Below, piece after piece: positions 9,903-25,276 of a stretch of 34,464 nucleotides of DNA; within the stretch, counting starts at the first letter, position 1, and each line of letters starts with the position of its first letter. This stretch comes from Calocera cornea HHB12733 (taxonomy: Eukaryota > Basidiomycota > Dacrymycetes > Dacrymycetales > Dacrymycetaceae). The notes under the pieces are model-generated. The model ran no database searches. It was not told the origin of the DNA and was given only the letters and a program-made list of their open reading frames with translations. The position numbers and the translations under genes were made by a program. The stretch lies in the NCBI GenBank assembly GCA_001632435.1, contig KV424136.1:4162-38625 (forward strand). Reading direction: 5' to 3'.

Positions 9903-12034
9903 ATGGGCGCCTGCAGCTCCCGACCTGCGGAGGACGAGTCCGAAGCGCGCGGGCCACCCGGCTCGCGCCCCGCCTCCTTTCACAACATGACTCCCGAACA
10001 AATGATGTACTACGCTCAGCTGGGATTCAACCACGCCCGCGCAGTCAACCCCTCCGCCTCCTCTGGGCCTCTGTGGGATAGCCGAGATGGCTCTGATCCA
10101 CGAGGACCCGAATCGGCCTCCGGCTCTGGGCAGCGGAACGGCGGGGCGAAGAGAGACAAAGGCAAGAAGACGCGTAGACGCGAATATGGCGAGGATGAGA
10201 GCCAGGATCGTCCCAAGGAACTGAATCACGAGACGCTCGACCAGCCGTTGGCGGTCTCGGCCCACCAGAACGGCCTCGCCGATGTGCAAGGGTATATTCA
10301 AGCGAAGGTCCTTCTGCTTGGTGTGTCTTCTCGTTAGCATATAGGGGTTGAGCTGACTGAGTGAGAAGGCTCTGGCGAATCGGGAAAGTCTACCGTCCTG
10401 AAGCAAATGAAGATCATCCACGGGGGTGGGTTCACGCCCGAGGAGCTGAGGCAGTACAAGCAGATCGTGCGGCAGAACCTTATCGACTCCGCGCAGCAGC
10501 TCTTGCGCGTCATGCTGCAGTGGGGGTACCGCCCCAACCTGGGAGAGCTACCGCCGTACTGGGATCATGCGGAGCCCGAGGAGGGAGAGGACCGGTTTGG
10601 GGTGCCGATCGTCAACCTCCCGAGAACGGAGAACTTCTCGGTGCCCTTAAGCCTGCCGGGAGAGGAGGAGGACGCACCTGTGTCCTCCAGAGGTACACCT
10701 GCAATTCGCCGCCGTGGTCAAGGTGGCGACAGTGACGAGGAGGAGAAGCCAATCAGTTTCGAGGACATGATGTCTGTCGACAGTTCTCAAGACCAGCGCG
10801 ACAAGAGCCGCAGCAGTAAGAAGAGTAAGAAACGCAAGGGAGGGGAGGCGGACCAGGTGGCCACGCCTGCTGTGCCCGAGCAGGGAAGGCAGATGGACGA
10901 CCCCCGCCCGGCGCATTCAACGAGCGACTATGGCGACCCCTTGTCCTCGGAGACGCTCTCCACTTCTCAGACGGACCGCGACAGATCCCGTTCGCCGATT
11001 CCTCGGGGCTACGGCAGCCAGCCCACGATCACTTCCTCGACCACTAGGAACGGCGGGCCGAGCGACCCCGTGCACGCGCTGCTCGACTTTCAGCTCCTGC
11101 CCGGCAAGAACGTGCCGCCGTGGATCGTGGAAGCGGTCATCCTTCTCTGGACGGCGCAGCCGTTCATGAACGAGATTCTGATGCGGAGCAACGAGTTCTA
11201 TCTGATGGACAACGCCCCTTAGTGTGTTTGTATGGGTGGTCAGAGTAGCATACTGACTGATGCTGGTACAGCTTCTTCAAGCACGCGCTCCGGATCTGCG
11301 ACAAGGCCTACTGGCCGACGAACCGGGATGTTCTGCGCTCGCGTTTGCAGACGCGGGGCATCACAAAGTCCCTTTTCGCTGCGGACAGGATGCTGATCCA
11401 GTGGGTGGCTCGCCCGTGCTCTGCCCGCGCCGTGCTGACAGGCCGCGGGCAGCATGTACGACGTTGGCGGGCAGCGGGCCGAGCGCAAGAAGTGGATCTA
11501 CGCGTTCGAGAACGTAAAGTGCGTCATCTTCACGGCGGCGCTGTCCGAGTACGACCAGGCGCTGCTGGAGAACCCGGGGCAGAACCGCATGCTCGAGTCG
11601 ATGAAGCTGTTCGAGAACATCATCGCCTCGCGCTGGTTCCAGAACTCGGTCTTCATGCTCTTCTTCAACAAGGTGGATGTGTACGAGGACAAGTACGCCC
11701 GGAGCCCGCTCAACAAGTACTTTCCCGAGTACTCGGGCACGGACGCCGCCGCCGGCCTAAAGTACATCGCGTACCGGTACTTGCGGCTGAACCGGGCCGG
11801 GGTCCAGATGTACTACCAGTACGTCCTCCTGCGGGCGCAACGTGGGCATGGCCACTGATCTGAGAGCATGGGTTGTGTAGCATCACGACCGCGACAGACA
11901 CCAAGAAGGTGCGTCTCGTGCATTCCCATTCCCGCCCGCTTCCCGTACTCACCAGTGCGTAGATGAGGGTCATCACCGCCGCGGTGCGGGAAGACATCAT
12001 GGCCAGCGCGATCAAGGACTCTGGGCTGATCTGA
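9903..12034 (+). CDS. atypical heterotrimeric G-protein alpha subunit with large insertion (tandem copy 1)
   Basis: Exons 9903-10320, 10369-11221, 11272-11400, 11453-11818, 11881-11908 and 11963-12034 give 621 residues, against about 350 in ordinary G-alpha proteins. The GTPase motifs are complete: P-loop GSGESGKST (140-148), switch I arginine R448 and T451 in RSRLQTRGI, switch II DVGGQRAERKKW (470-481) with catalytic Q474, guanine-specificity motif NKVD (539-542), and TATDT (592-596). The start MGAC fits N-myristoylation at Gly2 and palmitoylation at Cys4, so membrane attachment is expected. The extra length is an N-terminal extension of about 100 residues plus an insertion at about 195-375 in the helical domain. 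The insertion is acidic and serine-rich with a basic block KKSKKRK (290-296), and the chain returns to family sequence at ALLDFQL and FYLMDNAPYFF. The partner receptor and pathway are unknown. A paralog follows downstream. Confidence 0.92.
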
Positions 12035-13658
12035 TCTGATCGCGCACCAGATAGCACGGTGACGGGAGGGTTAGGGAGCCCGCCGGGGTGCTACGGTATG
12101 TACGTACATACACTGTCGAACGGAGAGTAGGACACGCGAGTGCACCGAGAGGGGTGACGATGGTGCGGCGGGGAGGACGGGCAGGATCGCGCGCCGATGT
12201 CGACTCGTCGACGCTCGCGTGGCTGGAGGGGGAGGTGTGCGGGGGCGGGGGCGGCGTCGTCACATGTGCGTGCGTGCAGTGCCAGTCGCGGACTAGACAC
12301 GGCGAGTCGGAAGTAAGGCGTACAACCAAGGACCGAGGTACTGTGCCGTATCGCCGTGTCAGCAACGTGCGAACTCGGAGAGGAGCGAGCGGTGCCCCTC
12401 TGCTCGATGGCCGGACCGACCGAGTACGAGGACTACCGCATCGTCGCCACCGTTGACCGGTGAGACGGCCCGATCCCAATCCCGACACGGCAGTGAGATA
12501 GCACCGATAAACAGCGAGAGTAAGGCTACGACACCGTGCGCAGGCAGCGCCGGCCCATCTCCTGCCGAAGCCCCTGAGACACTCTGATCGCCCTCCGCCG
12601 GCCGTCGTCGCCACACGCCCATTGAACCCGGGCGGGATCAGCCCTCTTTCTTTCTTTCTTTCGTTGTCACCGCGCGTTGCCGCCGGCCCCGAAACCGAAG
12701 TCACATACGGCGACTAGCGCTGGTTGAACGTGAACTTTGACGGGATGCTACAGTCAGTCCACGACACTGTGCTGTCGATTTGCTGTGGACAATGGCCCGC
12801 TGCTTCGCTTTTGTTGGCTCGGGCTCGGCCGTCGTCACTCGCATGGATTCGTCTGAATGCATATGGGCGGTGGACGATCGGCATGCGAAGCGCCGGCGGC
12901 GGCGCCAATAGGCCTCGTCGCACCCGCTTCGCATGCCGCTGCGAAGCGGGTCGTGGTGCTGCTTCGGACAATGCACGCCCGCCGCCCGGGACCGTCTCTG
13001 CTCCTCTGCTGTGCGCTTCTCGGTCGGGCGAGGAAGCGGGTGAGGCATGGGAATGGGCGCGAAGAACGACCGGCAGTGTTTCTCTGCGTGGGGCACCCGG
13101 GGTGCGCTCGGCCTGAATCGACGCAGACGGTCAGGACGGGAGCGCGCCCCTTCACGCGCCGTCCTCCCAGCACAGGACTTGCTGGCGCGGGTCGAGAGGG
13201 ACGCCCGCGCGATCGCACCCATCAGGCCAACCCTCTCCCGGCGCACCGTCCCCTCGCCCGCCCGCCTCTCTTCCCGCCTCTTCTCACCCACTCCCAGCTC
13301 AGGCGAGGCACGTGCACCCGTCCGTGAGCACCCGCCCAAACGGGACGAAGCACACAACGCCGTTGAGTCGGCCCTCGCTCGACGCGCCAACACGCTGCTC
13401 CCGCCCGCCCACCGTCTTCTTTCCCCTCCCAGCGCGCACACAGATAGGGACCCGTATTGTTCACCCCCCCTGCCCCTCCCGCTCCGGCTGCTGCGTGACG
13501 ACCGTTGTTCATCCCATCCCATCCCATCCCATCCCATCCCATCCCAGGCAGGACAGTAAACAAGAACGACAGAGCGGGACAACAACTACATCTACAGCTA
13601 CAGCGACACCGGCCAACAACGGCACCTCCCCCCGACGCCCGACCACCCGCTCCCAGCC
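12035..13658. other. intergenic region between the two G-alpha genes
   Basis: 1.6 kb with no supportable gene. Long open frames occur on both strands but overlap each other and are arginine/proline/serine-rich translations of GC-rich DNA. A (CTTT)4-like microsatellite lies at 12646-12662 and a pentanucleotide repeat near the downstream gene. The last 500 bp are C/T-rich, as expected of a fungal promoter. Confidence 0.55.
13510..13545 (+). repeat. pentanucleotide tandem repeat (ATCCC)7
   Basis: Seven perfect ATCCC units run from 13511 to 13545, preceded by one C. They lie 113 bp before the ATG of the second G-alpha gene, in its promoter or leader. On the minus strand the unit reads GGGAT, which can pair or stack in G-rich structures. 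Confidence 0.9.
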
Positions 13659-15952
13659 ATGGGCTCCTGCACCTCCCGCCCAACAGGCGACGACTCGCCC
13701 GCCTCGCCCGCCTCGCCCTCCGTCCCCCTCCCCGACATCCCCCACACAGACATGCGCTACTACGCCCACCCGGGGCCCTCCCACTCCCACTCACACTCAC
13801 ACTCACACAGCCCCTCCGCCCTCTCAGACCCGGGCAGCACCCCGTCCGCCCTCGCCCTCGCTGCGCGGAGGAACGCGCCCGCCCTCGCCCCCCTCTCCGG
13901 CCCCGGCGGCGGTGGGAGAGCGGAGGACAAGGGCAAGCAGCGGCAGGAGGAGCCGCCGAAGAAGCTCGACTTGGCCACTGTGAACGAGCGGCTGACGCTC
14001 AAAACTGCGCAGGTGCTCGAGGGCGGGAGGGGAACGGGCATCGTCAACGAGCACGGGTACATGGAGGCCAAGATCCTCCTCCTTGGTGCGTCCCTCTCTC
14101 CCTCTCCTTCTCCTCGATGAAGCCGGTCAGGACGCGTGCTGACGCCCCGCGGTCGGGCGGCTGCAGGCTCGGGCGAATCGGGCAAATCCACCATCCTCAA
14201 GCAGATGAAGATCATCCACGGCGGCGGGTTCACCCCCGCAGAGCTGCGCCAGTACAGGCAGATCGTAAGGCACAACCTCGTCGACTCGGCCCAGCAGCTC
14301 CTGCGCGTCATCCTCCAGTGGGGGTACAGGCCTGAGCTGGGCGACCTGCCACCGGGCTGGGACCGCCCGGCTGCGGAGGCGGAGGAGGAGGTCGGGCGGT
14401 ATGGCCTGGGAGACGGGCAGGCGCAGGGCGAGGGAGCCCCGATCGTCAACCTTCCCGGGACGGAAGACTTCTCGGTGCCCATCCGCCTGCCGGACGAGGA
14501 GGACGAGGGGGCGCTCTCTGCTGGGGGTGCGCGGGGCAGGCGCCCGCGCGCCCAGACCCGCGACAGCGGCCCGCCTGACCAGCCGGTCAGCTTCGAGGAT
14601 ATGATGACTGCCGACGCGACGGCCGGGCGCGACTGGGGCCGGGGCAGCGTGAGCAGCAAGCGGGGGAAGAAGCGCCGCGGGGAGGTGGACCAGGCTGCTG
14701 CTGCTGCTGCGCCGCCGCTCCCCGGCCAGGCCCAGGGGCAGGGGCGAGCAAACTACGACCCGCGCGCCGCGCGCTCGACGTTCAGCGTCTCCCAGACGAG
14801 CACAATCTCGGACTACGGCTACCCGGCCTCGTCCCCCACCACGAGCGCCTTCCAGCTCGAGTACGACCGGCCCGGCGCGCCCCCCGCCCCGCGCGGCCAG
14901 GGCAGCCTCCCGACCATCATGACCTCCACCAGTGCTAGCACGAGTGCTGGGTCCGGGTCTGGCCCTGGCGCGGGAGGCGCGGGGGCCGCCGTGCGCGCGC
15001 TGCTGGACTTCCAGCTCCAGGACGGGAAGAACGTGCCGCCCTGGATCGCCCAGGCGATCCTCACGCTCTGGACGGGGCAGCCGTTCATGCCCGAGATCCT
15101 GAAGCGCAGCAACGAGTTCTACCTGATGGACAATGCGCCGTAGTACGCCCCTTTTGCTCCTTTCGCCGCGGGTTGAGGGGCCACTCTGATGCTGCGCACA
15201 GCTTCTTCAAGAACACGCTGAGGATCTGCGACAAGGAGTATTGGCCGACGAATCGCGATGTCCTCCGCTCGCGCGTGCAGACGAGGGGTGTCACAGAGTC
15301 CCGTTTCGTCGCCGACAGGATGCATATCCAGTGCGTGCTCCGCGATGCTCCTGCTGCCACCCACCCGCTGACCTAGCCCCCGAAGCATGTACGACGTCGG
15401 CGGGCAACGCGCCGAGCGCAAGAAGTGGATCTACGCGTTCGAAAAGGTAAAGTGCGTCATCTTCACCGTCGCGCTGTCCGAGTACGACCAGACGCTGCTC
15501 GAGAACCCCGAGCAGAACCGCATGCAGGAGTCGATGAAGCTCTTCGAGAACATCATCGCCTCGCGCTGGTTCCAGAACGCCGTCTTCGTCCTCTTCTTCA
15601 ATAAGATGGATGTGTTCGAGGAGAAGTACCAGAGGAGCCCGCTCAAGGACTATTTCCCCGAGTACTCCGGCCCGAACGTGCTCAGCGGCGTAAAGTACAT
15701 CATCTTCAAGTACATCCAGTTGAACAGGACGGGCGTAAGGGCATATTCACAGTACGTTCCCTTTCGCTTTGTGCAGTACCGTTCTCAGCCCGTGCATCAA
15801 TAGCATTACAACGGCCACAGACACGAAACGCGTATGTCCTCCCCGTTTTGTCCTGTCCGTTCATGCTGACTTCCTGCTAGATTGAGATACTGTTGGCCAG
15901 TGTGCGGGAGAACATCTTGGATACCGCCATCAAAAGCTCCGGATTAATCTGA
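13659..15952 (+). CDS. atypical heterotrimeric G-protein alpha subunit with large insertion (tandem copy 2)
   Basis: Exons 13659-14085, 14167-15142, 15202-15330, 15386-15751, 15804-15831 and 15881-15952 give 665 residues. The last four exons have exactly the same lengths as in the upstream paralog (129, 366, 28, 72), and all intron positions agree. GTPase motifs: GSGESGKST (143-151), switch I R492 in RSRVQTRGV, DVGGQRAERKKW with Q518, NKMD (583-586) and TATDT (636-640). MGSC at the start fits myristoylation and palmitoylation. The N-terminal extension contains a Ser-His repeat (about 41-53). The helical-domain insertion (about 198-418) is longer than in copy 1, richer in Gly/Ala/Pro, and keeps the blocks PIVNLPGTEDFSVP, VSFEDMM, KRGKKRR (307-313) and SDYGYP. 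Tandem duplication followed by divergence of the insertion is the simplest explanation. Confidence 0.92.
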
Positions 15953-16175
15953 TTGCACGCCTCTTGGTACATACAGTTTTCTTCGACATCTCTGGCCTGT
16001 TCGATATGTAAAACTCCCACATTCGTTCTTGTGATCGAGACAGATGATTACACATGAATACAACATGTCTTCGATTCGACAATGTTCGTCATACAGTCCA
16101 TTACATCAGATTACAGCATTATTGTACACATACGTGACCCAGAGATCAGGAAAACCTGGTGTAACCTTATGCAGA

Positions 16176-20296
<4,121 letters not shown>

Positions 20297-20725
20297 AGTA
20301 GCTGGAGATGATTAAGCTATCTGACGCTGTCGTTGACTGGATGGAGTGAGCCTCGCGACGCGCTCAGCCAGGACGCGTCGGGGCATTGTCCCCATCGATC
20401 TGCTTCCGTGCCAGCCCCAAGTTCGCCGCGCCGGCCGTCGTCCGAGCCAAGTTGAAGTTTCCAGTCACTGCGCTCATACAGCTCTGCTTTCTGCGGTTCT
20501 CGTCCTTGACATTGCCACGACTACACCCTGCAAACGGTATTCTTGGACCGTACTTAGGGCTGAGATTGGCTCTCTTAGGTGGACCATCGCATCCGGTCGT
20601 CTCGAGCTGGTGTCGTCCGTGACGCATCTTCGCGATCATTCACTGCCATTCCTTGTCTACACTGTCCATCCAGTTCTGCTGTGCAACATACTGCTTTCAA
20701 CATCTTGATTATACGCCCAACTGGA
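20297..20725. promoter_or_regulatory. divergent promoter region between SMC3 and the RS-rich gene
   Basis: 429 bp separate two head-to-head start codons. No clear TATA box or repeated element is visible. A shared promoter for two nuclear housekeeping proteins is plausible, but it is an inference from arrangement only. Confidence 0.35.
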
Positions 20726-21883
20726 ATGGAGCGCGATATACCGCCTCACATGGATCCGAATCAACGGCCCCGCCGCTCTCCACCCCCGTTCCGCCCGAAA
20801 CGCGAGCGTTCACCAGGGCCAGCACGGCGGCGGAATGAGAAAGATCGATCATCCCCACCGCGTCGGAGGCAGGACGACTCCAAATCACGCCGTGGACGTT
20901 CGAGGAGCCCACCCCGGAAGCGTTCACCTACACCCACCAGGCGGCGCTCTCCGTTCTCTCCTCCGCGATCCCGGCGCCGCAGTCCCTCTGATGGCCCTTC
21001 TCGAAGGCATCGCTCTCGCTCTGTCTCGCTATCGCCCAGACGTCGCCGGGATGACCGATCCGACAGCCCCCCTCGGAGAAGGCGAAGGTCTCGCTCGCCG
21101 TCGCGCAGCGTGTCGTCTGATTCAGAAGACTACCGCCGGAGAAAGCGCAGAAAGCACCGAGACAGGGAGGATAGCGCCGAGCGAAGCAGACGCAAGAAGG
21201 AAAAGAAGGACAGGAAAGACAAGAAAGAGAAAGTAAGCACATGTGCCTGGCTCGGCAGTATACACGCTCATGGTTTCGGAAGAAGAAGTCCGCCGCGACG
21301 GTGGAATGGGGCAAGTATGGTATCATTTCCGAAGCCGAGTACGCCTGTTTGCGATGCTATGCGTGGTATGCATTCCTCTAACCAATCGGCACTAGTATGT
21401 ATACCAAGGACGAGGAATTCCGTGCCTGGCTTGTCGAGGAACGGTTCCTGAACCCCGAAACTTTGAGCAAGGATAGCACGAGGAAGGAGTTCGGCAGGTA
21501 CCAGCTTCTGATCAGACCCGCCAAGCATAGCCTGACCACGGGTTCTCGGCAGGTTCATGGAAGACTACAACACCGGCACACTGCCACACGAGAAGTACTA
21601 TAACCACCGACTTTACGAGCAACGCATGGACGCACTCCGGGCCGGAGAAACCCTCCCTGATACGTCGGTCTACGACCCTGAAAAGGACTTGGCTGACATG
21701 CGAGCCGCCCGGAAGAAACCGGAGAATGAGAAGGAGAGCTTCTTAAGCGTTGCCGAGCTCAAAGAACTGCAAAGGGTCGAACGCGAACGCACTCAAATCG
21801 GAAAGATGAAGAGTATGGGATTGGAGATCAAGCCCAGCATGGGCGTGAGGATGGACGCTCCACACTACGAGGACGTGGCTTAG
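20726..21883 (+). CDS. RS-rich nuclear protein with conserved SCI1-like C-terminal module
   Basis: Exons 20726-21232, 21283-21338, 21396-21497 and 21553-21883 (introns 50, 57 and 55 bp) give 331 residues. The first 170 residues are Arg/Ser/Pro/Lys-rich with many RS, SP and RRR steps, ending in lysine-rich runs, as in splicing-associated SR-like proteins. The remainder is a compact conserved module: VEWGKYGIISEADMYTKDEE, FRAWLVEER, then FMEDYNTGTLPHEKYYN and YEQRMDALRAGE. Its pattern (acidic-F-x-x-WL-x-EE, then F..DYN...LP..YY) resembles the C-terminal part of plant style cell-cycle inhibitor 1 (SCI1)-type nuclear proteins. That link is from memory of the pattern and is not certain. The role is unknown; a nuclear RNA-processing role is an inference from the RS tract. 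Confidence 0.8.
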
Positions 21884-24325
21884 ATGGTCCACATTCATGT
21901 ATCCATTCCAGCTCCAGGGCCCTGGGCAATGTAGTTGTAGCATATCCATGACTCACATGACCCAGCAAGCCACACAATGACTTCTGTCGCACCCGTAGCG
22001 CTTCTGCCAGCCATCATAGCATCCTCGCTCCATTCCACCCCTTCCCTTCGTCGGCTTCGCGCATGCTATCTCGCCTACCTGCATGAGACAGACCGGGGGC
22101 CCGAAGCATTACCTGCCAATTATGTGCCACGGGTCGGTATCTCCGCGTTAGGTGAATCATGGGGCGCTGCCCGTGGAGGTCACCGGAGCCGGTATCGGCC
22201 TATTCCTGCCTGCCCCATTGTCACCTCGGTGGTAATAACGATGTGTTCTGCTCCGTCTCAGTATTTCAGTCAAGGCCAGTCTAAACCTTGGCGTACCAGT
22301 GTGCCATCGAGCGACATGAACGATGGGCGGCATGCGGGGGTGGTACGTCTGAGTGTGCCACAGTGGCGAGTCGGCGTGAGGCTAGATCCGAGGAATGGGC
22401 GACAGGGGCCCGGCTAGCGAGAGGTGGCTGGTCGGCGCGCATCGACCTGCCAGGTGGGCCTCGACTGCTGAGGGCTGCGCTGCCCGCTCACCCCGTCGGT
22501 CCTGTGCTGCCCGCGAGACACCGCGAGAGTGATCGCAAAGGGTAGCATGAGGGACTGGGATAGATTTGGGTTAGTTAGCTCTCTGCCGCCGATATGCCGC
22601 TCACGGCAGCCTGGGTCCGAAGTCACGCAAGTTAATAACTCAGAGAGGTGTGACCGGCTCGTTGGAACTCGCAAGCTAAGCCATTTGGGTTACGGGAGTC
22701 TCAGTGCAAGCACCGGGTCATCAGACCGCATTGCCTGTATAGCTCAAGAGGGGGTGCGCGCGCCGAAGCGGCATGGGATGGAGGGCCCACCCAGGATGGC
22801 GCGCGCTCCAGAGACTCGGTCGCCTAGGTCTGGAGGGCGGCCAGCCATACTAGAAATGGGCCGACCGGGTTCCAACGACTCAGTGTAATAACGATGCTCA
22901 TTCCGTGCCTTCCTGAGCCCTTTGGAGAACGCGCAACCCGAAGAGTGGCGTAGGGATGACCGCTGAGACACTTCGGACGCCGGCCAAAGAATGCACCGCG
23001 AATTGTTCGCTCTGCCGTATACACATGCTGTTACTGAATGGACCAGTTTAGAAATAGATAGGGTTACCGCCGAGTCGTGTTTTGCCGTATAGCGTGCTGC
23101 GTTCAAGGTACGCTCGGTAGGAGGTTTACCCAGTCGCAGTCTCAGCATTTGGATCGAGACTAGAGGCTCAAATTTACGGCAAGCAGGGCGAGGAACAGGA
23201 GGCTGCAAGAGACTGCGTTGACAGCTGTGACGTGGGGCTGGGTTGGGAGGCACGCTGGGTGATGGCCGGCGTGAGGGGTATGAGGGGTGGCTGGTCGGCC
23301 AGAATGGGCTTGGCCATGTGAGCTCGGCTCCGGCCGCCGTCAGAGACCATTCCTCGGTAGGTGCAGTTGGTACCCTCTACCGCCCGAGCACGTTCCCTCT
23401 GCCATATCACGGGAGAAATGGCGGTCCGAGAAGGAGATAAGAGCCCTGAGGTGGTCGGACAAGACTCTCGTAAACGCCGGCGTTACAGAAGATGGTCGGT
23501 CAGGGGATGCAGGATGTAGGATGAAATGTTCGCAAGACAGCATGGCTTTTCGTTACGAGAGTCTCATAGAAAAGCGGATAAAGTCGGGAAAGACCAAGTA
23601 GCAGTCAGCTGTTGCCCATGGCAGTCGAGACGATCGAGCTGTGCGGTACAAGTCTGCGATGCATCCCACTGAAAGAGACCGATTGTGCCGCTGCAACCTG
23701 TCGTCATTGAGTATGTGACCCAGACGATCGCTCAGGGGCAAGATTCCAGAGTCATACGAGCTATGCAAGGGGCCGTCCCATAGCCCAGTCGAGGGCCATC
23801 AGCGGTCTAGCAAGCGCAGGCGGGAATAGGTGGCCATCGGGGACAGTTTCAGAAGGGGCGGTTCTGTCTCTGTAGGGGACCAACGGCCGCGGGGCTTCGA
23901 GGTGGAAGGGTTGGAATTGCTGCCGAAAGCGGGCTGTGCCGCGTGGCAAGCCGCGGGAGCAGAAGGAACCTTTTTACAAGCCGACTCTCCTCGGGCGCAG
24001 TGGGAGCCGGCTGCAATTGCACAGGGCAGGGTCGGGCGCGTCTCAGCCTGCCCCGCGCGCCCACTGATTGCACCGAGAGGCGCGTCAGACATTGCTACAT
24101 TCGCATCCTTCCCTCCAGCCAGCCTCGTCCTCCCCCAATGCCCGCATCGACCGTCGATATGCCCATCCTCGTACTATATAATCGGATGGCGGGAATCGCA
24201 GGCATGCATCCCTCCCCCATATCATATCCACCGTAACCCGCACATTCCTCCCTGCACACTCCCCCGACCCAACACACCAACCACCACCTCCAAACCCCGG
24301 CGCACTCCACTCCCCGCACCGGACA
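21884..24325. other. 2.4-kb gene-poor stretch
   Basis: Several medium open frames occur on both strands but they overlap, have no recognisable domains and lack conserved splice structure. No transfer RNA, transposase motif or long terminal repeat was recognised. The last 200 bp are C-rich and carry a TATA-like box, probably the promoter of the following gene. Confidence 0.5.
24175..24181 (+). promoter_or_regulatory. TATA-like box (TATATAA) of the following gene
   Basis: TATATAA stands alone in C-rich DNA 145 bp before the ATG at 24326. With transcription starting some 30-60 bp downstream, this would leave a C-rich leader of about 80-110 nt, a usual fungal arrangement. Confidence 0.4.
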
Positions 24326-25276
24326 ATGGCGACCCTCGCTCATCGGCCTCTCACAGCGAGACCGACCCTCACCCCGACTGCCTCATACTCCCACGAACAG
24401 CGCTTCGTCAACAGGCAGAGGAGCTTCTCAGCCGTCGCCCTCCCCCACAACGACTTTGACCGGAGCGCACAGGGCTTCATGTCCATCCCTCATACTGCCG
24501 CTGGATTGAATTCGGAGGCACAGCACATCTGGGAGTCGTTGATGACATTGCACTGCGTACGCTCGCCTTCTATATCAATATAGTAGCATGCTTATCGACG
24601 CCTCTAGTCTCGCTACACCCCACTCTCCAGCCACCTTGCTCGCGCCCTCCCTCTCCTCACCCACCCATCCCTGCCCCTACCCCCCGCACTGCAAATCCTC
24701 ATCTTCACCTCCTCCCTCGCCCCCTCCCTGCGCGCCCTCATCCTCTCCCAGCACCCGCACCTCGAAACTCTCGATGAAGCTGTCGGAGCAGCGAGGCTGG
24801 CCGAGCGGGCCAAGCAGCGCATGGACTGGATCGGGCGGACCATGGACGCGCTCGAAGTAACCTCTCCAAAGGCATCGTACATGCCTTCCGTCATGCAACA
24901 GCCGTCGTCAGGTCGCCCATCATCCAGCCGGCCGTCTTCAGGCAGTTACAGTGGTGGTCGTCCATCGACTGGCCGTCCCTCGTCTAGCACCACCCACTCG
25001 ACGCCGTCTCCCTCGTTCTCACAGCCTCGAAGCGCTCGCAAGCGATCGTACGATGAGGACGACGACTCGTTCCGCAGCCACAGGAAGAAGAAGGTCAAGA
25101 TGCATCTGACCTGCGACCCTAACTGCACCCGTCATTCCCACGACCATGAGCTGGACGAGGAGCGGCCGGGAAGTAGCGAGAGCAGCCACTATTCGGACAA
25201 GTCCACCCGGAGCGGTATGGATGCGCTGGCTGATGCCGCTGTCGAGGCCGCGAGGGAACAACTTCAGAGGCTGTGA
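24326..25276 (+). CDS. unrecognised protein with basic/acidic serine-rich C-terminus
   Basis: Exons 24326-24556 and 24608-25276 (one 51-bp intron in phase 0) give 299 residues. The family is not recognised. The middle part (about 65-175) looks folded: SEAQHIWESLMTLHC joins across the intron to SRYTPLSSHLARALPLL, followed by LQILIFTSSLAPSLRALI, HLETLDEAVGAARLAERAKQ and MDWIGRTMDALE, reading as amphipathic helices. The C-terminal 120 residues are low-complexity (SSGRPSSSRPSSG repeats), then a basic block RKRSYDEDDD / SHRKKKVKMH and a Cys/His patch LTCDPNCTRHSHDHE. The KKKVK block could act as a nuclear localisation signal. The continuous frame across the splice and the codon quality support a real gene. 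A TATA-like box lies upstream. Confidence 0.7.

Noticed and set aside
12012..13585. Long minus-strand open frames between the G-alpha genes
   Set aside because: Arg/Ser/Pro-rich translations without domains; one simply reads the ATCCC repeat as a GWDGM-type peptide repeat.
13760..14659. 300-codon antisense frame inside the second G-alpha gene
   Set aside because: It is opposite well-supported G-alpha exons and spans their intron; no family resemblance.
21977..23253. Medium open frames in the gene-poor stretch as possible genes or transposon remnants
   Set aside because: No transposase, reverse transcriptase or other motif, no terminal repeats, and mutually overlapping frames.
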